From: Betaproteobacteria bacterium
GTDB lineage: Bacteria; Pseudomonadota; Gammaproteobacteria; Burkholderiales; CANMPU01
Assembly: GCA_947499755.1 (NCBI GenBank)
Contig: CANMPU010000043.1
Span: 1-7,377, forward strand
Length of the DNA: 7,377 nt
Direction of reading: 5' to 3'
The notes under the pieces are model-generated. The model had not been told where the DNA came from and searched no databases. It saw only the letters and a program-made list of their open reading frames with translations. Every line of letters starts with the position of its first letter. Within the stretch, counting starts at the first letter, position 1. Positions 1 to 7,377 of this stretch are shown here, piece after piece. A program made the translations under genes and the position numbers.

Positions 1-437
1 ATATCATAAATTTCGCCAGATGCGGTTTTCTGTCCATGGAATCTCTTGCCATACCACGACGCTAGCCCCAGCGCTTTGTAGGATTCGATTTTAACCGCGG
101 GTGTATAGGTCTTGCCCATGACTGTATAGGGGCGATTGGCGTATTTATGTAGAGGCTCTTTCGTGGGAGTCGCGTTGGGAATCTCGTCAAAATCTGCCGG
201 AGGATTATCCCCGGGGCCGTCGTCCAAATAATAACCGCCACCCTTTGTCGGTGGCGGGCTCGTCGCTTGGCCCGGCTCTTCCGTTGCCGCAGCAACAGGC
301 GGAGTGATGGTCGTCACGACCGGTGGCGGTGGGGTGTCTGGAGAGGATCGTGTGGATCGTTTAGGGGCGCTGCTACAGCCTACAATTACAAGGACAACGG
401 TAACGACTAGTGATGAGAAAATTCGAGAGTGGCGCAC
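1..437 (-). CDS. rlpA: RlpA-family lipoprotein, septal/endolytic peptidoglycan transglycosylase (partial, 3' end outside window)
   Basis: RlpA is an outer-membrane lipoprotein that cleaves glycan strands lacking stem peptides, and it often helps separate daughter cells. The 145 visible codons give a short basic N-terminus, a hydrophobic stretch (about residues 6-19) and a lipobox IVGC with the lipidated Cys at residue 21. A Pro/Thr-rich linker follows (about 24-95), containing KGGGYYLDDG (65-74). The start of the double-psi beta-barrel domain is visible as ASWYGKRFHG (126-135) and TASGEIYD (138-145). Glu142 and Asp145 have the spacing of the catalytic Glu/Asp pair of Pseudomonas RlpA; the catalytic His and any SPOR domain lie beyond base 1. 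The start is GTG at 437: the nearby ATG at 457 is out of frame and meets TAG after six codons, and the in-frame stop upstream (467-465) leaves no better start. AGGA at 452-449 is a plausible ribosome site, 11 bases away. The gene follows mrdB by 16 bases, so it is probably the last or a late gene of the operon. The family call is firm; the specific enzymatic role is inferred. Confidence 0.93.
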   Translation of the reverse strand, partial: MRHSRIFSSLVVTVVLVIVGCSSAPKRSTRSSPDTPPPPVVTTITPPVAAATEEPGQATSPPPTKGGGYYLDDGPGDNPPADFDEIPNATPTKEPLHKYANRPYTVMGKTYTPAVKIESYKALGLASWYGKRFHGQKTASGEIYD

Positions 438-457
438 TATGTATTGTTTCCTGTCAT
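437..457 (-). other. possible six-codon relay cistron between mrdB and rlpA
   Basis: An ATG at 457-455 overlaps the mrdB stop as ATGA. It opens a six-codon frame (M-T-G-N-N-T) that ends in TAG at 439-437, and the G of this stop is the first base of the rlpA GTG start. Ribosomes leaving mrdB could in principle reinitiate here and then again at rlpA. This is seen directly in the sequence, but its use is inference, and a frame this short can arise by chance. Confidence 0.2.
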
Positions 458-1548
458 GTCTGAACTAGCTTTTTATTGGTTTGAATGCTCATTAAAATAC
501 CAAAGCCAAGCAAGATTGTCACTAATGACGTACCACCATAGCTAATTAAAGGTAGCGGCACGCCCACTACAGGTAGTATGCCACTCACCATACCCATATT
601 AACAAATACATAAGTAAAAAACGTTAAACTTATGGCGCCCGCAAGGAGACGCGTCGAAAGCGTCGGTGCGTTGGAGGCGATATAAAGACCGCGCGCGATG
701 ACCAATAGAAATAATGTCATGATTACTAGGTTACCGAGCAAGCCGAATTCTTCGGAAAAGACGGCGAAGATAAAATCGGTAGTCGGCTCTGGTAAAAAAT
801 TGAGATGCGCTTGGGTGCCATTGAGCCACCCCTTACCCAATACCCCCCCTGACCCGAGCGCGATGGTAGATTGTATGGTGTGATAGCCTGCGCCTAGCGG
901 ATCTTGCGTGGGGTCCAACATGGTAAAAATGCGTTGCCTTTGATAATCGTGCAACAGCGGCCATGCGATCGGAATGGCCGCGCCGACCGCGATAAAGGCG
1001 CCAATCAGCACTTTCCAGTTTATGCCCGCGAGAAATAATACGTAAAGACCTGATGCGGCTATCATCAGGGCCGTGCCGAGGTCGGGTTGAAGCGCTATTA
1101 AGCCGACAGGGATGATCAGCAGCAGAAACGCGGTGGCAAAATGTCGTAACCTTAAGGTTTCTTCGTAACGATCAAAATACCATGCAAGTAATAAGGGCAC
1201 AGCAATTTTCATTAGCTCCGATGGTTGAATACGGGTAACACCAAGGTCGAGCCAACGACGCGCGCCTTTGCTTATTTCACCGAACGCGGCGACGCCTAAT
1301 AATAAAATTATGCCAACGAGGTAAATGGGAACAGCGAAGCGCAACAGTCGCTCGGGCGAAATATTTGCGACCCCCCACATCACCAACAGGGCGACGAGAA
1401 TGTTTACCGCTTGCGCGCCAACCCGTTCCGCATTTGCTCCTGACGCACTGTAAAGCGCTGCGAGTCCGACGAGCATAAGCAAGGTCGCAATACTGAGTAG
1501 TGGTCCGTCGATATGCGAATACGCGTAACGTAATACTCGTTTAATCAC
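454..1548 (-). CDS. mrdB (rodA): RodA, SEDS-family peptidoglycan glycosyltransferase of the elongasome
   Basis: RodA polymerises lipid II into glycan strands at the inner membrane, working as a pair with the transpeptidase PBP2 encoded just upstream. The 364 residues are almost entirely hydrophobic, with about ten membrane helices, and the length is normal for the family. SEDS signatures are present in order: ALYSAS (31-36), RRWLDLG with IQPSELMKIAVP (97-118), QPDLGTALM (154-162), the large periplasmic loop with GWLNGTQAHLNFLPEPTTDFIFAV (240-263) and the C-terminal GVPLPLISYGGTSL (329-342). Asp258 in TTDFIF corresponds to the essential Asp of E. coli RodA (Asp262). The start is GTG at 1548, preceded by AGGAAGAG at good spacing, and it overlaps the end of mrdA by 8 bases, which implies translational coupling. 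FtsW is the main alternative SEDS protein, but the PBP2 and MreBCD neighbours and the short N-terminus favour RodA. Confidence 0.97.
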   Translation of the reverse strand: MIKRVLRYAYSHIDGPLLSIATLLMLVGLAALYSASGANAERVGAQAVNILVALLVMWGVANISPERLLRFAVPIYLVGIILLLGVAAFGEISKGARRWLDLGVTRIQPSELMKIAVPLLLAWYFDRYEETLRLRHFATAFLLLIIPVGLIALQPDLGTALMIAASGLYVLFLAGINWKVLIGAFIAVGAAIPIAWPLLHDYQRQRIFTMLDPTQDPLGAGYHTIQSTIALGSGGVLGKGWLNGTQAHLNFLPEPTTDFIFAVFSEEFGLLGNLVIMTLFLLVIARGLYIASNAPTLSTRLLAGAISLTFFTYVFVNMGMVSGILPVVGVPLPLISYGGTSLVTILLGFGILMSIQTNKKLVQT

Positions 1549-3445
1549 TTGGCTCTTCCTTGACTTTAGCTGGAACAGGCGTACGCTTTTTCCCCAGAAG
1601 ATAATAGTCTATGACCTGACGCGCAATGGGGGCAGCCGTGGTCGATCCGTGCCCACCATTCTCAACTAGGACCACGAGCGCAATCGTGGGCTTTTCGGCT
1701 GGGGCAAAGGCGATAAATAATGCGTGGTCGCGATAACGTTCGTCGATGTTGCGTTCGTCATATTTTTGATTTTGTTTAATTGCAATTACCTGAGCCGTGC
1801 CGGTTTTTCCAGCGAACGCATACTCCGCGTTTGCACCTGCGAGCGCGGCGGTACCGCCAGGTCTTGTTACGTCGAGCATTGCATCTTTAACTATTTTTAA
1901 ATTTTCTGGTGTTAGCGAAACCAACCGGGCTGGGGGCTGCGCGATACTGCGAGATACATTTGTCGTGCTGTTAACAATTTTATTTACCAAGTGTGGCGTA
2001 TAGACCGTGCCATTATTGGCAAGTATGCTCGTCGCCTGCGCCATTTGCAGGGGGGTTGAGGCGACATAACCTTGTCCAATTCCAACCGAGATAGTTTCGC
2101 CCGCGTACCATCTTTGATTAAATCGCTTTTGCTTCCACTCTTGCGAAGGTAAGATTCCTGGCGCTTCGCCTCCGATATCGATACCTGCTTTTTGGCCAAA
2201 GCCAAATCGGGAGATAAATTTATAGATATTATCTATCCCCAAATCATTTGCAAGGCCGTAAAAGTACGTGTCACACGAAATAACCAGTGCGCGATGTAAG
2301 TCAACATCACCGTGACCACCGACTTTCCAGTCGCGAAATTGATGACTACTTCCCGATAAGGTGTAATACCCCGGATCATGAATCGAGTAATGTTCGGAGC
2401 GTTTATTAAGCTCCAAGCCCGCCAGCGCCATGAAAGGCTTAAACGTTGACCCAGGAGGATATAGGCCTTGTAGTGCGCGATTGATAAGCGGTTTATCGAG
2501 CGATGTATTTAACGCGGTCCAAGATTTAGTGTCTATTCCATCAACAAATAAATTAGGGTCGAATCCGGGTTTGCTGATCAAGGCAAGGACGCTCCCGTTA
2601 TTGGGGTCAATGGCGACCAGTGAGCCGCGGTATTCACCAAAAGCCTCGGCGGCGATTTGCTGTAAACCCCAATCTAAAGTCAGAATTAAATTATTTCCCG
2701 ATATTGGCGGGGTGCGTGCCAGGGTACGCACCGCGCGACCGCTAGCGTCGACTTCTACTTGTTCGTATCCTGTAGTTCCGTGGAGTTCGCGCTCATATTT
2801 TTGTTCGATGCCCGTTTTTCCGATATGGTCAGTGCCACGATAATTGGCAAGCAGTTCGTTCTCTTCTAGATCTTCAATATCTTTATCCGTAATGCGGCCA
2901 ATATGGCCGATGACGTGGGACGTAATCTCAGATCCCGGATATTGGCGAAACAATCTCGCATTGATTTCTACACCGGGAAAGCGATAGTGATTTGCGGTAA
3001 AACGCGCAACTTCTTCATCGGTGAGCCGGTTTCGTATGGGCAAGCTCAAGAAGCTTTTGCTCTCCCCTAGTAATTTTTTGAAGCGCCGTCTGTCTTTAGG
3101 AGTGATTTCTACCACGGTCGACAGCTCATCTATTAGTACTTCCAAATCGCGATTGATTTTGCTTGGCGCGATTTCCAGGGCGTACGCCGAGTAATTATGG
3201 GCGAGTACTATGCCGTTGCGGTCGATAATAAGACCTCGATTCGGAACGATAGGTACGATGGTGATACGGTTGCTTTCGGCAAGCGTTCGGTAATGCGCGT
3301 GTTGAACGATTTGCAGGTAAATAAAACGTGAGAATAACCCTAGAAAAGCAATCGCGACCAACGCGCCTGAAATTACCAAGCGCATGCGAAAATATTGTAA
3401 TTCGCGCTGATGGTCTATTAGTGCTACTCGTCTGCGTCGGCTCAT
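1541..3445 (-). CDS. mrdA: penicillin-binding protein 2, elongasome DD-transpeptidase
   Basis: PBP2 is a class B penicillin-binding protein that cross-links the glycan strands made by RodA during side-wall growth. At 634 residues it matches E. coli PBP2 in length. It has a short basic cytoplasmic N-terminus (RRRR, 3-6), one membrane anchor (about 23-45), a pedestal/dimerisation domain (about 60-240, with PNRGLIIDRNG at 68-78 and RGTDHIGKTGIEQKYE at 203-218) and a transpeptidase domain. The active-site motifs are intact: STFK at 333-336 with nucleophile Ser333, SCD at 390-392 as the SxN-type motif, and KTGT at 547-550. Asp357, Asp372, His378 and Cys391 match in order and spacing the zinc site reported for Acinetobacter PBP2. 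The ATG at 3445 overlaps the mreD stop as ATGA, with an AGAGA ribosome site just before it, and the 3' end overlaps mrdB by 8 bases. FtsI (PBP3) is excluded by motif context and neighbours. Confidence 0.98.
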   Translation of the reverse strand: MSRRRRVALIDHQRELQYFRMRLVISGALVAIAFLGLFSRFIYLQIVQHAHYRTLAESNRITIVPIVPNRGLIIDRNGIVLAHNYSAYALEIAPSKINRDLEVLIDELSTVVEITPKDRRRFKKLLGESKSFLSLPIRNRLTDEEVARFTANHYRFPGVEINARLFRQYPGSEITSHVIGHIGRITDKDIEDLEENELLANYRGTDHIGKTGIEQKYERELHGTTGYEQVEVDASGRAVRTLARTPPISGNNLILTLDWGLQQIAAEAFGEYRGSLVAIDPNNGSVLALISKPGFDPNLFVDGIDTKSWTALNTSLDKPLINRALQGLYPPGSTFKPFMALAGLELNKRSEHYSIHDPGYYTLSGSSHQFRDWKVGGHGDVDLHRALVISCDTYFYGLANDLGIDNIYKFISRFGFGQKAGIDIGGEAPGILPSQEWKQKRFNQRWYAGETISVGIGQGYVASTPLQMAQATSILANNGTVYTPHLVNKIVNSTTNVSRSIAQPPARLVSLTPENLKIVKDAMLDVTRPGGTAALAGANAEYAFAGKTGTAQVIAIKQNQKYDERNIDERYRDHALFIAFAPAEKPTIALVVLVENGGHGSTTAAPIARQVIDYYLLGKKRTPVPAKVKEEPSD

Positions 3446-3963
3446 TCTCTATCGAAACTGCGTCGCGAACGCCGAGGTATTTCTAAACTCATATAAACGA
3501 CTGGCCAAATTGCGGCGCCAGTCACGCAAGGGAGAAAAAATGTCCATCCAGGAAAATCTGCGCCAGATACTAAGCGGACAACTAAAATCACAAGCTGTGA
3601 CAATACGAGAATTGGTAGTATGTGCAGAACTTGAAATCGCACGTCAAACATTTGTAAGCGGCGGCTTAAGAGCAGTGCTAAATAGACCAGTATCACATAA
3701 GCCATCGCATGTTGCCCTAGCAGGCTACCTTCTGCGACGTCCATAAATAGGGCTGCGACCCAAGCCGCGCCAAAACCGATCTTTAGCGGCTCGCGTATAC
3801 ACCAATGCAGCAGCACGACCGCAACCAAATCCGGGCGTAAATTCAGAGCCCAACCATGCCATGGTAGTACGTTGACTAACAACGCGACAAAGAGTGACGA
3901 CCAAATAAGTCGACGACGTGCTGGTTCTAAGATTTCTTCTATTCGCGTTATTTCGATTCTCAT
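3442..3963 (-). CDS. mreD: MreD, rod-shape-determining membrane protein
   Basis: MreD is an inner-membrane protein of the Rod complex that works with MreC to link MreB to the PBP2/RodA synthase; it has no known enzymatic activity. The 173 residues contain about five hydrophobic helices (roughly 19-36, 44-57, 62-76, 86-100 and 113-133, with a further stretch at 140-158). Family-like landmarks are LRPDLVAVVLLHW (42-54) and GFGAAWVAALFMDVAEGSLLGQHA (63-86), the latter with a conserved Asp and Gly-rich turn. N- and C-termini are charged and basic (RRR 16-18, PRRSRR 163-168). The length is usual. The ATG at 3963 overlaps the mreC stop as ATGA, and the stop overlaps the mrdA start the same way. The ribosome site is an A/G-rich stretch about 12 bases upstream. 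Sequence conservation in this family is low, so the call rests on topology plus position between mreC and mrdA. Confidence 0.95.
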   Translation of the reverse strand: MRIEITRIEEILEPARRRLIWSSLFVALLVNVLPWHGWALNLRPDLVAVVLLHWCIREPLKIGFGAAWVAALFMDVAEGSLLGQHAMAYVILVYLALLLSRRLQMFDVRFQVLHILPILVLSQLVILVVRLVSGADFPGWTFFLPCVTGAAIWPVVYMSLEIPRRSRRSFDRE

Positions 3964-4868
3964 CGGTGGCGTTCGCTTTTCTTCTTGCTCTTAGAATCAG
4001 CTTCCAGCGTATTCGGAGGTGTCTCGCGCACGAAGGAAAGTATGAGCACTTGGCTGTAATGATTTACACCCGCGGCGGGCGCACACAAAATTCTTGCGAA
4101 CGCATAAGCCGCATTTCTTTCTATGGTCCTAACGAGTGCGACGGGCAATCCCATGGGGTAGTTACCGTCAATGCCAGAGGTGACTAACATGTCGCCGCTT
4201 TGTATGTCGATATTTGCCGGCTGAAAGCGCAATTCCATAAAGTCTTTTTGCCCAGTTCCGAATAACACGCCGCGTAACCCAGTGCGAACGACTTGGACCG
4301 GTACCACTTGGTCCTTGTCGGATATTAAGTTGATTTCGCTGCTTAGCCAATGAACACGATTCACCTGGCCAATTAGTCCAATATTGTCGACCACCGCCTG
4401 TCCCGGCAAAATACCTTGATGGCTTCCTTTGCCAACGACAATTTTCTGGGTAAACACATCGCGCGCAGTATAGAGTATTTCCGCTGCCGTGGACTTAATC
4501 GGCGACTGACCTTGTAACTTCAATAGTTCGCGGAGACGCGAATTTTCTGACTGCAAGGCTTGTGCCTGTTGGGTTATCTGGCTAGTCAACGCGTTTTCTT
4601 CTTTGAGCTCGGTATTTTCGCGGCGCAGTTGCGCGTGCGTTTCAACCGCCGCGTTAATACTGGATGAGACTATCCCTGAAATACTGGTTAAACGTTGTAA
4701 GGGATACAGCGCGACAGAGACGATATTTCTTATCGATTCGAGGTGGCGAAAATGGGAGTCGCTAATTAGAAGTCCGCAGGACAAAAGAGAAAAAAGGGCT
4801 AGTCGAACCAAGAGCGCAGAGCCACGCCGAAAAAACGGCGGCGCCTGAGTATCAATAGATTGTGTCAA
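3960..4868 (-). CDS. mreC: MreC, periplasmic rod-shape-determining scaffold protein
   Basis: MreC is a single-pass inner-membrane protein whose periplasmic part oligomerises and activates PBP2. The 302 residues show a short cytoplasmic end with PPFFRRG (10-16), a membrane segment (about 18-37), a coiled coil rich in Glu, Gln and Leu (about 71-118, ending in ENSRLRELLKLQG), and then the two beta-barrel domains, with DVFTQKIVVGKGSHQGILPGQAVV (137-160) and LVTSGIDGNYPMGLPVALV (228-246). The tail is very hydrophilic and basic (DSKSKKKSERHR, 291-302). The start is TTG at 4868: the in-frame stop upstream is TAG at 4880-4878, there is no ATG or GTG between, and the next TTG (codon 20) would remove the conserved PPFFRRG segment. 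No clear Shine-Dalgarno sequence precedes it. The stop overlaps mreD as ATGA. Family call is firm; the exact start is likely but not certain. Confidence 0.95.
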   Translation of the reverse strand: MTQSIDTQAPPFFRRGSALLVRLALFSLLSCGLLISDSHFRHLESIRNIVSVALYPLQRLTSISGIVSSSINAAVETHAQLRRENTELKEENALTSQITQQAQALQSENSRLRELLKLQGQSPIKSTAAEILYTARDVFTQKIVVGKGSHQGILPGQAVVDNIGLIGQVNRVHWLSSEINLISDKDQVVPVQVVRTGLRGVLFGTGQKDFMELRFQPANIDIQSGDMLVTSGIDGNYPMGLPVALVRTIERNAAYAFARILCAPAAGVNHYSQVLILSFVRETPPNTLEADSKSKKKSERHR

Positions 4869-4871
4869 GGG

Positions 4872-4922
4872 TAAAAACTAAGTTCGATACCACGGTTTTT
4901 ATTTCGAGTGCAGCCTAGTTTT
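4872..4922 (-). repeat. inverted repeats in the mreB-mreC leader
   Basis: The 90-base gap between mreB and mreC is A/T-rich. One arm (4872-4880, TAAAAACTA on the plus strand) has two perfect 7-base partners: GTTTTTA at 4895-4901, with a 16-base loop, and TAGTTTT at 4916-4922. The two stems share bases and exclude each other. In the transcript the shared arm lies a few bases before the mreC TTG, where ribosomes would bind. No U-run follows the stem, so it does not look like an intrinsic terminator. The stems are weak and may be chance in A/T-rich DNA. TATAAA-like bases at 4926-4920 could be a -10 element, but no good -35 pairs with it. Confidence 0.25.
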
Positions 4923-4958
4923 ATAACGCCCGGTTTCTTATCCCGACGTCGCACGTCA

Positions 4959-6087
<1,129 letters not shown>

Positions 6088-6375
6088 ATGTCTCTATCAT
6101 TAGATGACGTAAAAAGAATTGCACATCTGGCACGCATTGCCATCTCCGACGAGGAAGCAAAGGCGACACTTGGGCGGCTTACCGGCATCTTTAGCTTGAT
6201 CGAAGAGCTTCAAGCCGTGGACACCAAGGGAATCGAGCCGATGGCGCACGCCCAAGACGTCAGTGTGCGTTTACGAGAAGACGTTGCAACCGAGACTGAT
6301 CAGCGCGAGCTGTTTCAGTCTGGCGCACCCAAAGTTGAGGCTGGGCTTTATCTCGTACCCAAGGTGATGGAGTGA
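6088..6375 (+). CDS. gatC: GatC, subunit C of aspartyl/glutamyl-tRNA amidotransferase
   Basis: GatC is the small subunit that wraps around GatA and holds it to GatB in GatCAB, which converts Asp-tRNA(Asn) or Glu-tRNA(Gln) to the amidated form. Starting from ATG at 6088 gives 95 residues, the usual family size, beginning [17 protein letters not shown]. Family landmarks are the N-terminal helix [16 protein letters not shown] (8-23), [11 protein letters not shown] (44-54), LREDV (62-66) and the C-terminal LYLVPKV (87-93). An earlier in-frame ATG at 6043 would add 15 residues that do not look like the family and would start inside the best -10-like element; the ATG at 6088 has GAGAG five bases before it. 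gatA follows after 38 bases, so the two are surely one operon. The true substrate depends on whether the genome has AsnRS and GlnRS, which cannot be seen here. Confidence 0.96.
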   Translation: MSLSLDDVKRIAHLARIAISDEEAKATLGRLTGIFSLIEELQAVDTKGIEPMAHAQDVSVRLREDVATETDQRELFQSGAPKVEAGLYLVPKVME

Positions 6376-6413
6376 TCGCCCGCCCTATAACTAGCCGCAA
6401 AGAATAACCGGAT

Positions 6414-7377
6414 ATGTTTAATGCCAGTCTGAACGAGCTTGGCCGTCAACTTGCCAAGAAAGAGTGCTCCAGCGTCGAGTTGACCGGAGAATTTCTTAAA
6501 CGAATCAAAGCGCTGAATCCAAAATATAATGCCTTTATCTCAATCGATGAGGAAAAGAGCTTAGCGCAGGCGATTCAAGCCGATGCGCAGATCGCATCCG
6601 GCAAAGGCCAGCCCCTGACTGGAATACCCATCGCGCAAAAAGACATTTTTTGTACGAAGGGATGGCTGACCACTTGTGGTTCAAAGATGTTAGCGAATTT
6701 TGTTTCGCCCTACGATGCTCACGTCATCGAACGTTTCAACGAGGCGGGCGCGGTTATCCTGGGTAAGACCAATATGGACGAATTTGCCATGGGGTCTTCG
6801 AACGAAACCTCATTTTTCGGACCAGTTAAGAATCCTTGGGACGTGGCGGCTGTGCCAGGTGGCAGTTCCGGAGGATCGGCCGCGGCAGTCGCAGCGCGTA
6901 TGGCTCCCGCGGCAACGGGCACAGATACGGGCGGGTCTATTCGGCAACCGGCAGCATTAACTGGGATCAGTGGAATTAAGCCGACCTATGGTCTGGTTTC
7001 CCGCTACGGGATGATCGCTTTTGCTTCCAGTTTGGATCAAGGTGGCCCAATGGCAAAATCTGCCGAGGACTTAGCCCTATTGCTTAATGCAATGGTTGGG
7101 TTCGACCCACGGGATTCCACCAGCTTGGCGCGCGCGCCGGAAGATTACACTCAAGAGCTAAATAAGCCGTTACAGGGCGTAAAATTAGGCGTACCAAAAG
7201 AATACTTTCAGGAAGGGTTAAGTGCGGATGTCGCAAAGGCGATTGACGCAGCGATAGCCCAATATCGTAAGCTAGGTTGTGAGACTGTCGACGTAAGCTT
7301 ACCCAATACAAGTTTGTCGATTCCCGTTTATTACGTGCTCGCGCCTGCGGAAGCGTCGAGTAATTTGTCGCGATACG
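6414..7377 (+). CDS. gatA: GatA, amidase subunit of aspartyl/glutamyl-tRNA amidotransferase (partial, 3' end outside window)
   Basis: GatA hydrolyses glutamine (or asparagine) and passes the ammonia to GatB, which amidates the activated mischarged tRNA. The frame is open from ATG 6414 to the right edge: 321 codons of a family usually about 485 long. The amidase-signature Ser-cisSer-Lys triad is complete: Lys76 in PIAQKDI (72-78), Ser151 in [11 protein letters not shown] (148-158) and Ser175 in [13 protein letters not shown] (169-181), with the same spacing as Staphylococcus GatA (Lys79, Ser154, Ser178). [23 protein letters not shown] (187-209) is also typical. The start is fixed by TAA at 6405-6407 in frame just upstream and by the absence of another in-frame ATG until codon 92. 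The ribosome site is weak (AAAGA at 6399-6403). Other amidase-signature hydrolases are unlikely given gatC 38 bases upstream. The missing 160 or so residues and gatB should lie to the right. Confidence 0.97.
   Translation, partial: MFNASLNELGRQLAKKECSSVELTGEFLKRIKALNPKYNAFISIDEEKSLAQAIQADAQIASGKGQPLTGIPIAQKDIFCTKGWLTTCGSKMLANFVSPYDAHVIERFNEAGAVILGKTNMDEFAMGSSNETSFFGPVKNPWDVAAVPGGSSGGSAAAVAARMAPAATGTDTGGSIRQPAALTGISGIKPTYGLVSRYGMIAFASSLDQGGPMAKSAEDLALLLNAMVGFDPRDSTSLARAPEDYTQELNKPLQGVKLGVPKEYFQEGLSADVAKAIDAAIAQYRKLGCETVDVSLPNTSLSIPVYYVLAPAEASSNLSRY

Noticed and set aside
210..217. CCCCGGGG palindrome
   Set aside because: It falls in the Asp-Gly-Pro-Gly-Asp codons of the rlpA linker and has no extended stem or U-run that would suggest a terminator or protein site.
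62..295. 77-codon minus-strand frame opposite the left edge
   Set aside because: It is out of frame with rlpA over the same bases. The rlpA frame has a lipobox and the ASWYG and TASGE motifs; this one is Arg/Pro-rich low-complexity with no recognisable features.
2430..2843. 137-codon plus-strand frame inside mrdA
   Set aside because: It lies antisense to an intact PBP2 transpeptidase gene, has no family resemblance and no ribosome site context, so it is a shadow.
3918..4187. 89-codon plus-strand frame across the mreC-mreD junction
   Set aside because: It is antisense to two well-supported genes and shows no motif. The hydrophobic start comes from the complement of the 3' end of mreC and the 5' end of mreD.
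4863..4868. Perfect -35 hexamer TTGACA on the minus strand
   Set aside because: It coincides with the mreC TTG-ACA start codons and has no -10-like sequence 16-18 bases downstream.

Overview
The window is a housekeeping cell-shape and translation locus of a proteobacterium, most likely a betaproteobacterium; a Nitrosomonadales-like lineage is my inference. The evidence is the divergent pairing of an mreB-mreC-mreD-mrdA-mrdB-rlpA cluster with gatC-gatA, a betaproteobacterial-looking MreB C-terminus, and GatC of the usual bacterial size. Base composition is moderate and looks even throughout. I see no mobile elements, RNA genes, CRISPR arrays or signs of horizontal transfer.

Minus strand, read from about 6002 down to 1: mreB (actin-like filament), a 90-base gap, mreC (periplasmic scaffold), mreD (membrane partner), mrdA (PBP2 transpeptidase), mrdB (RodA SEDS glycosyltransferase) and the 5' part of rlpA (lipoprotein lytic transglycosylase), which runs off the left edge. 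From mreC to mrdB the genes overlap by 4, 4 and 8 bases, so they are almost certainly co-transcribed and translationally coupled. Together they encode the Rod complex (elongasome), which inserts peptidoglycan along the side wall. RlpA adds a glycan-cleaving activity.

Plus strand, from about 6088 to the right edge: gatC and the first 321 codons of gatA, two subunits of the tRNA-dependent amidotransferase GatCAB. gatB presumably follows outside the window. The 85 bases between the mreB and gatC starts must hold the divergent promoters, though no strong -35/-10 pair is visible.

Two real genes reach the window edges and are easy to miss: rlpA, which starts at GTG and is cut at base 1, and gatA, cut at base 7377. 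Three minus-strand genes use non-ATG starts: mreC (TTG), mrdB (GTG) and rlpA (GTG). I found no convincing undescribed system. The most notable small-scale points are a possible six-codon relay cistron between mrdB and rlpA, a predicted zinc site in PBP2, and an inverted-repeat leader in front of mreC.
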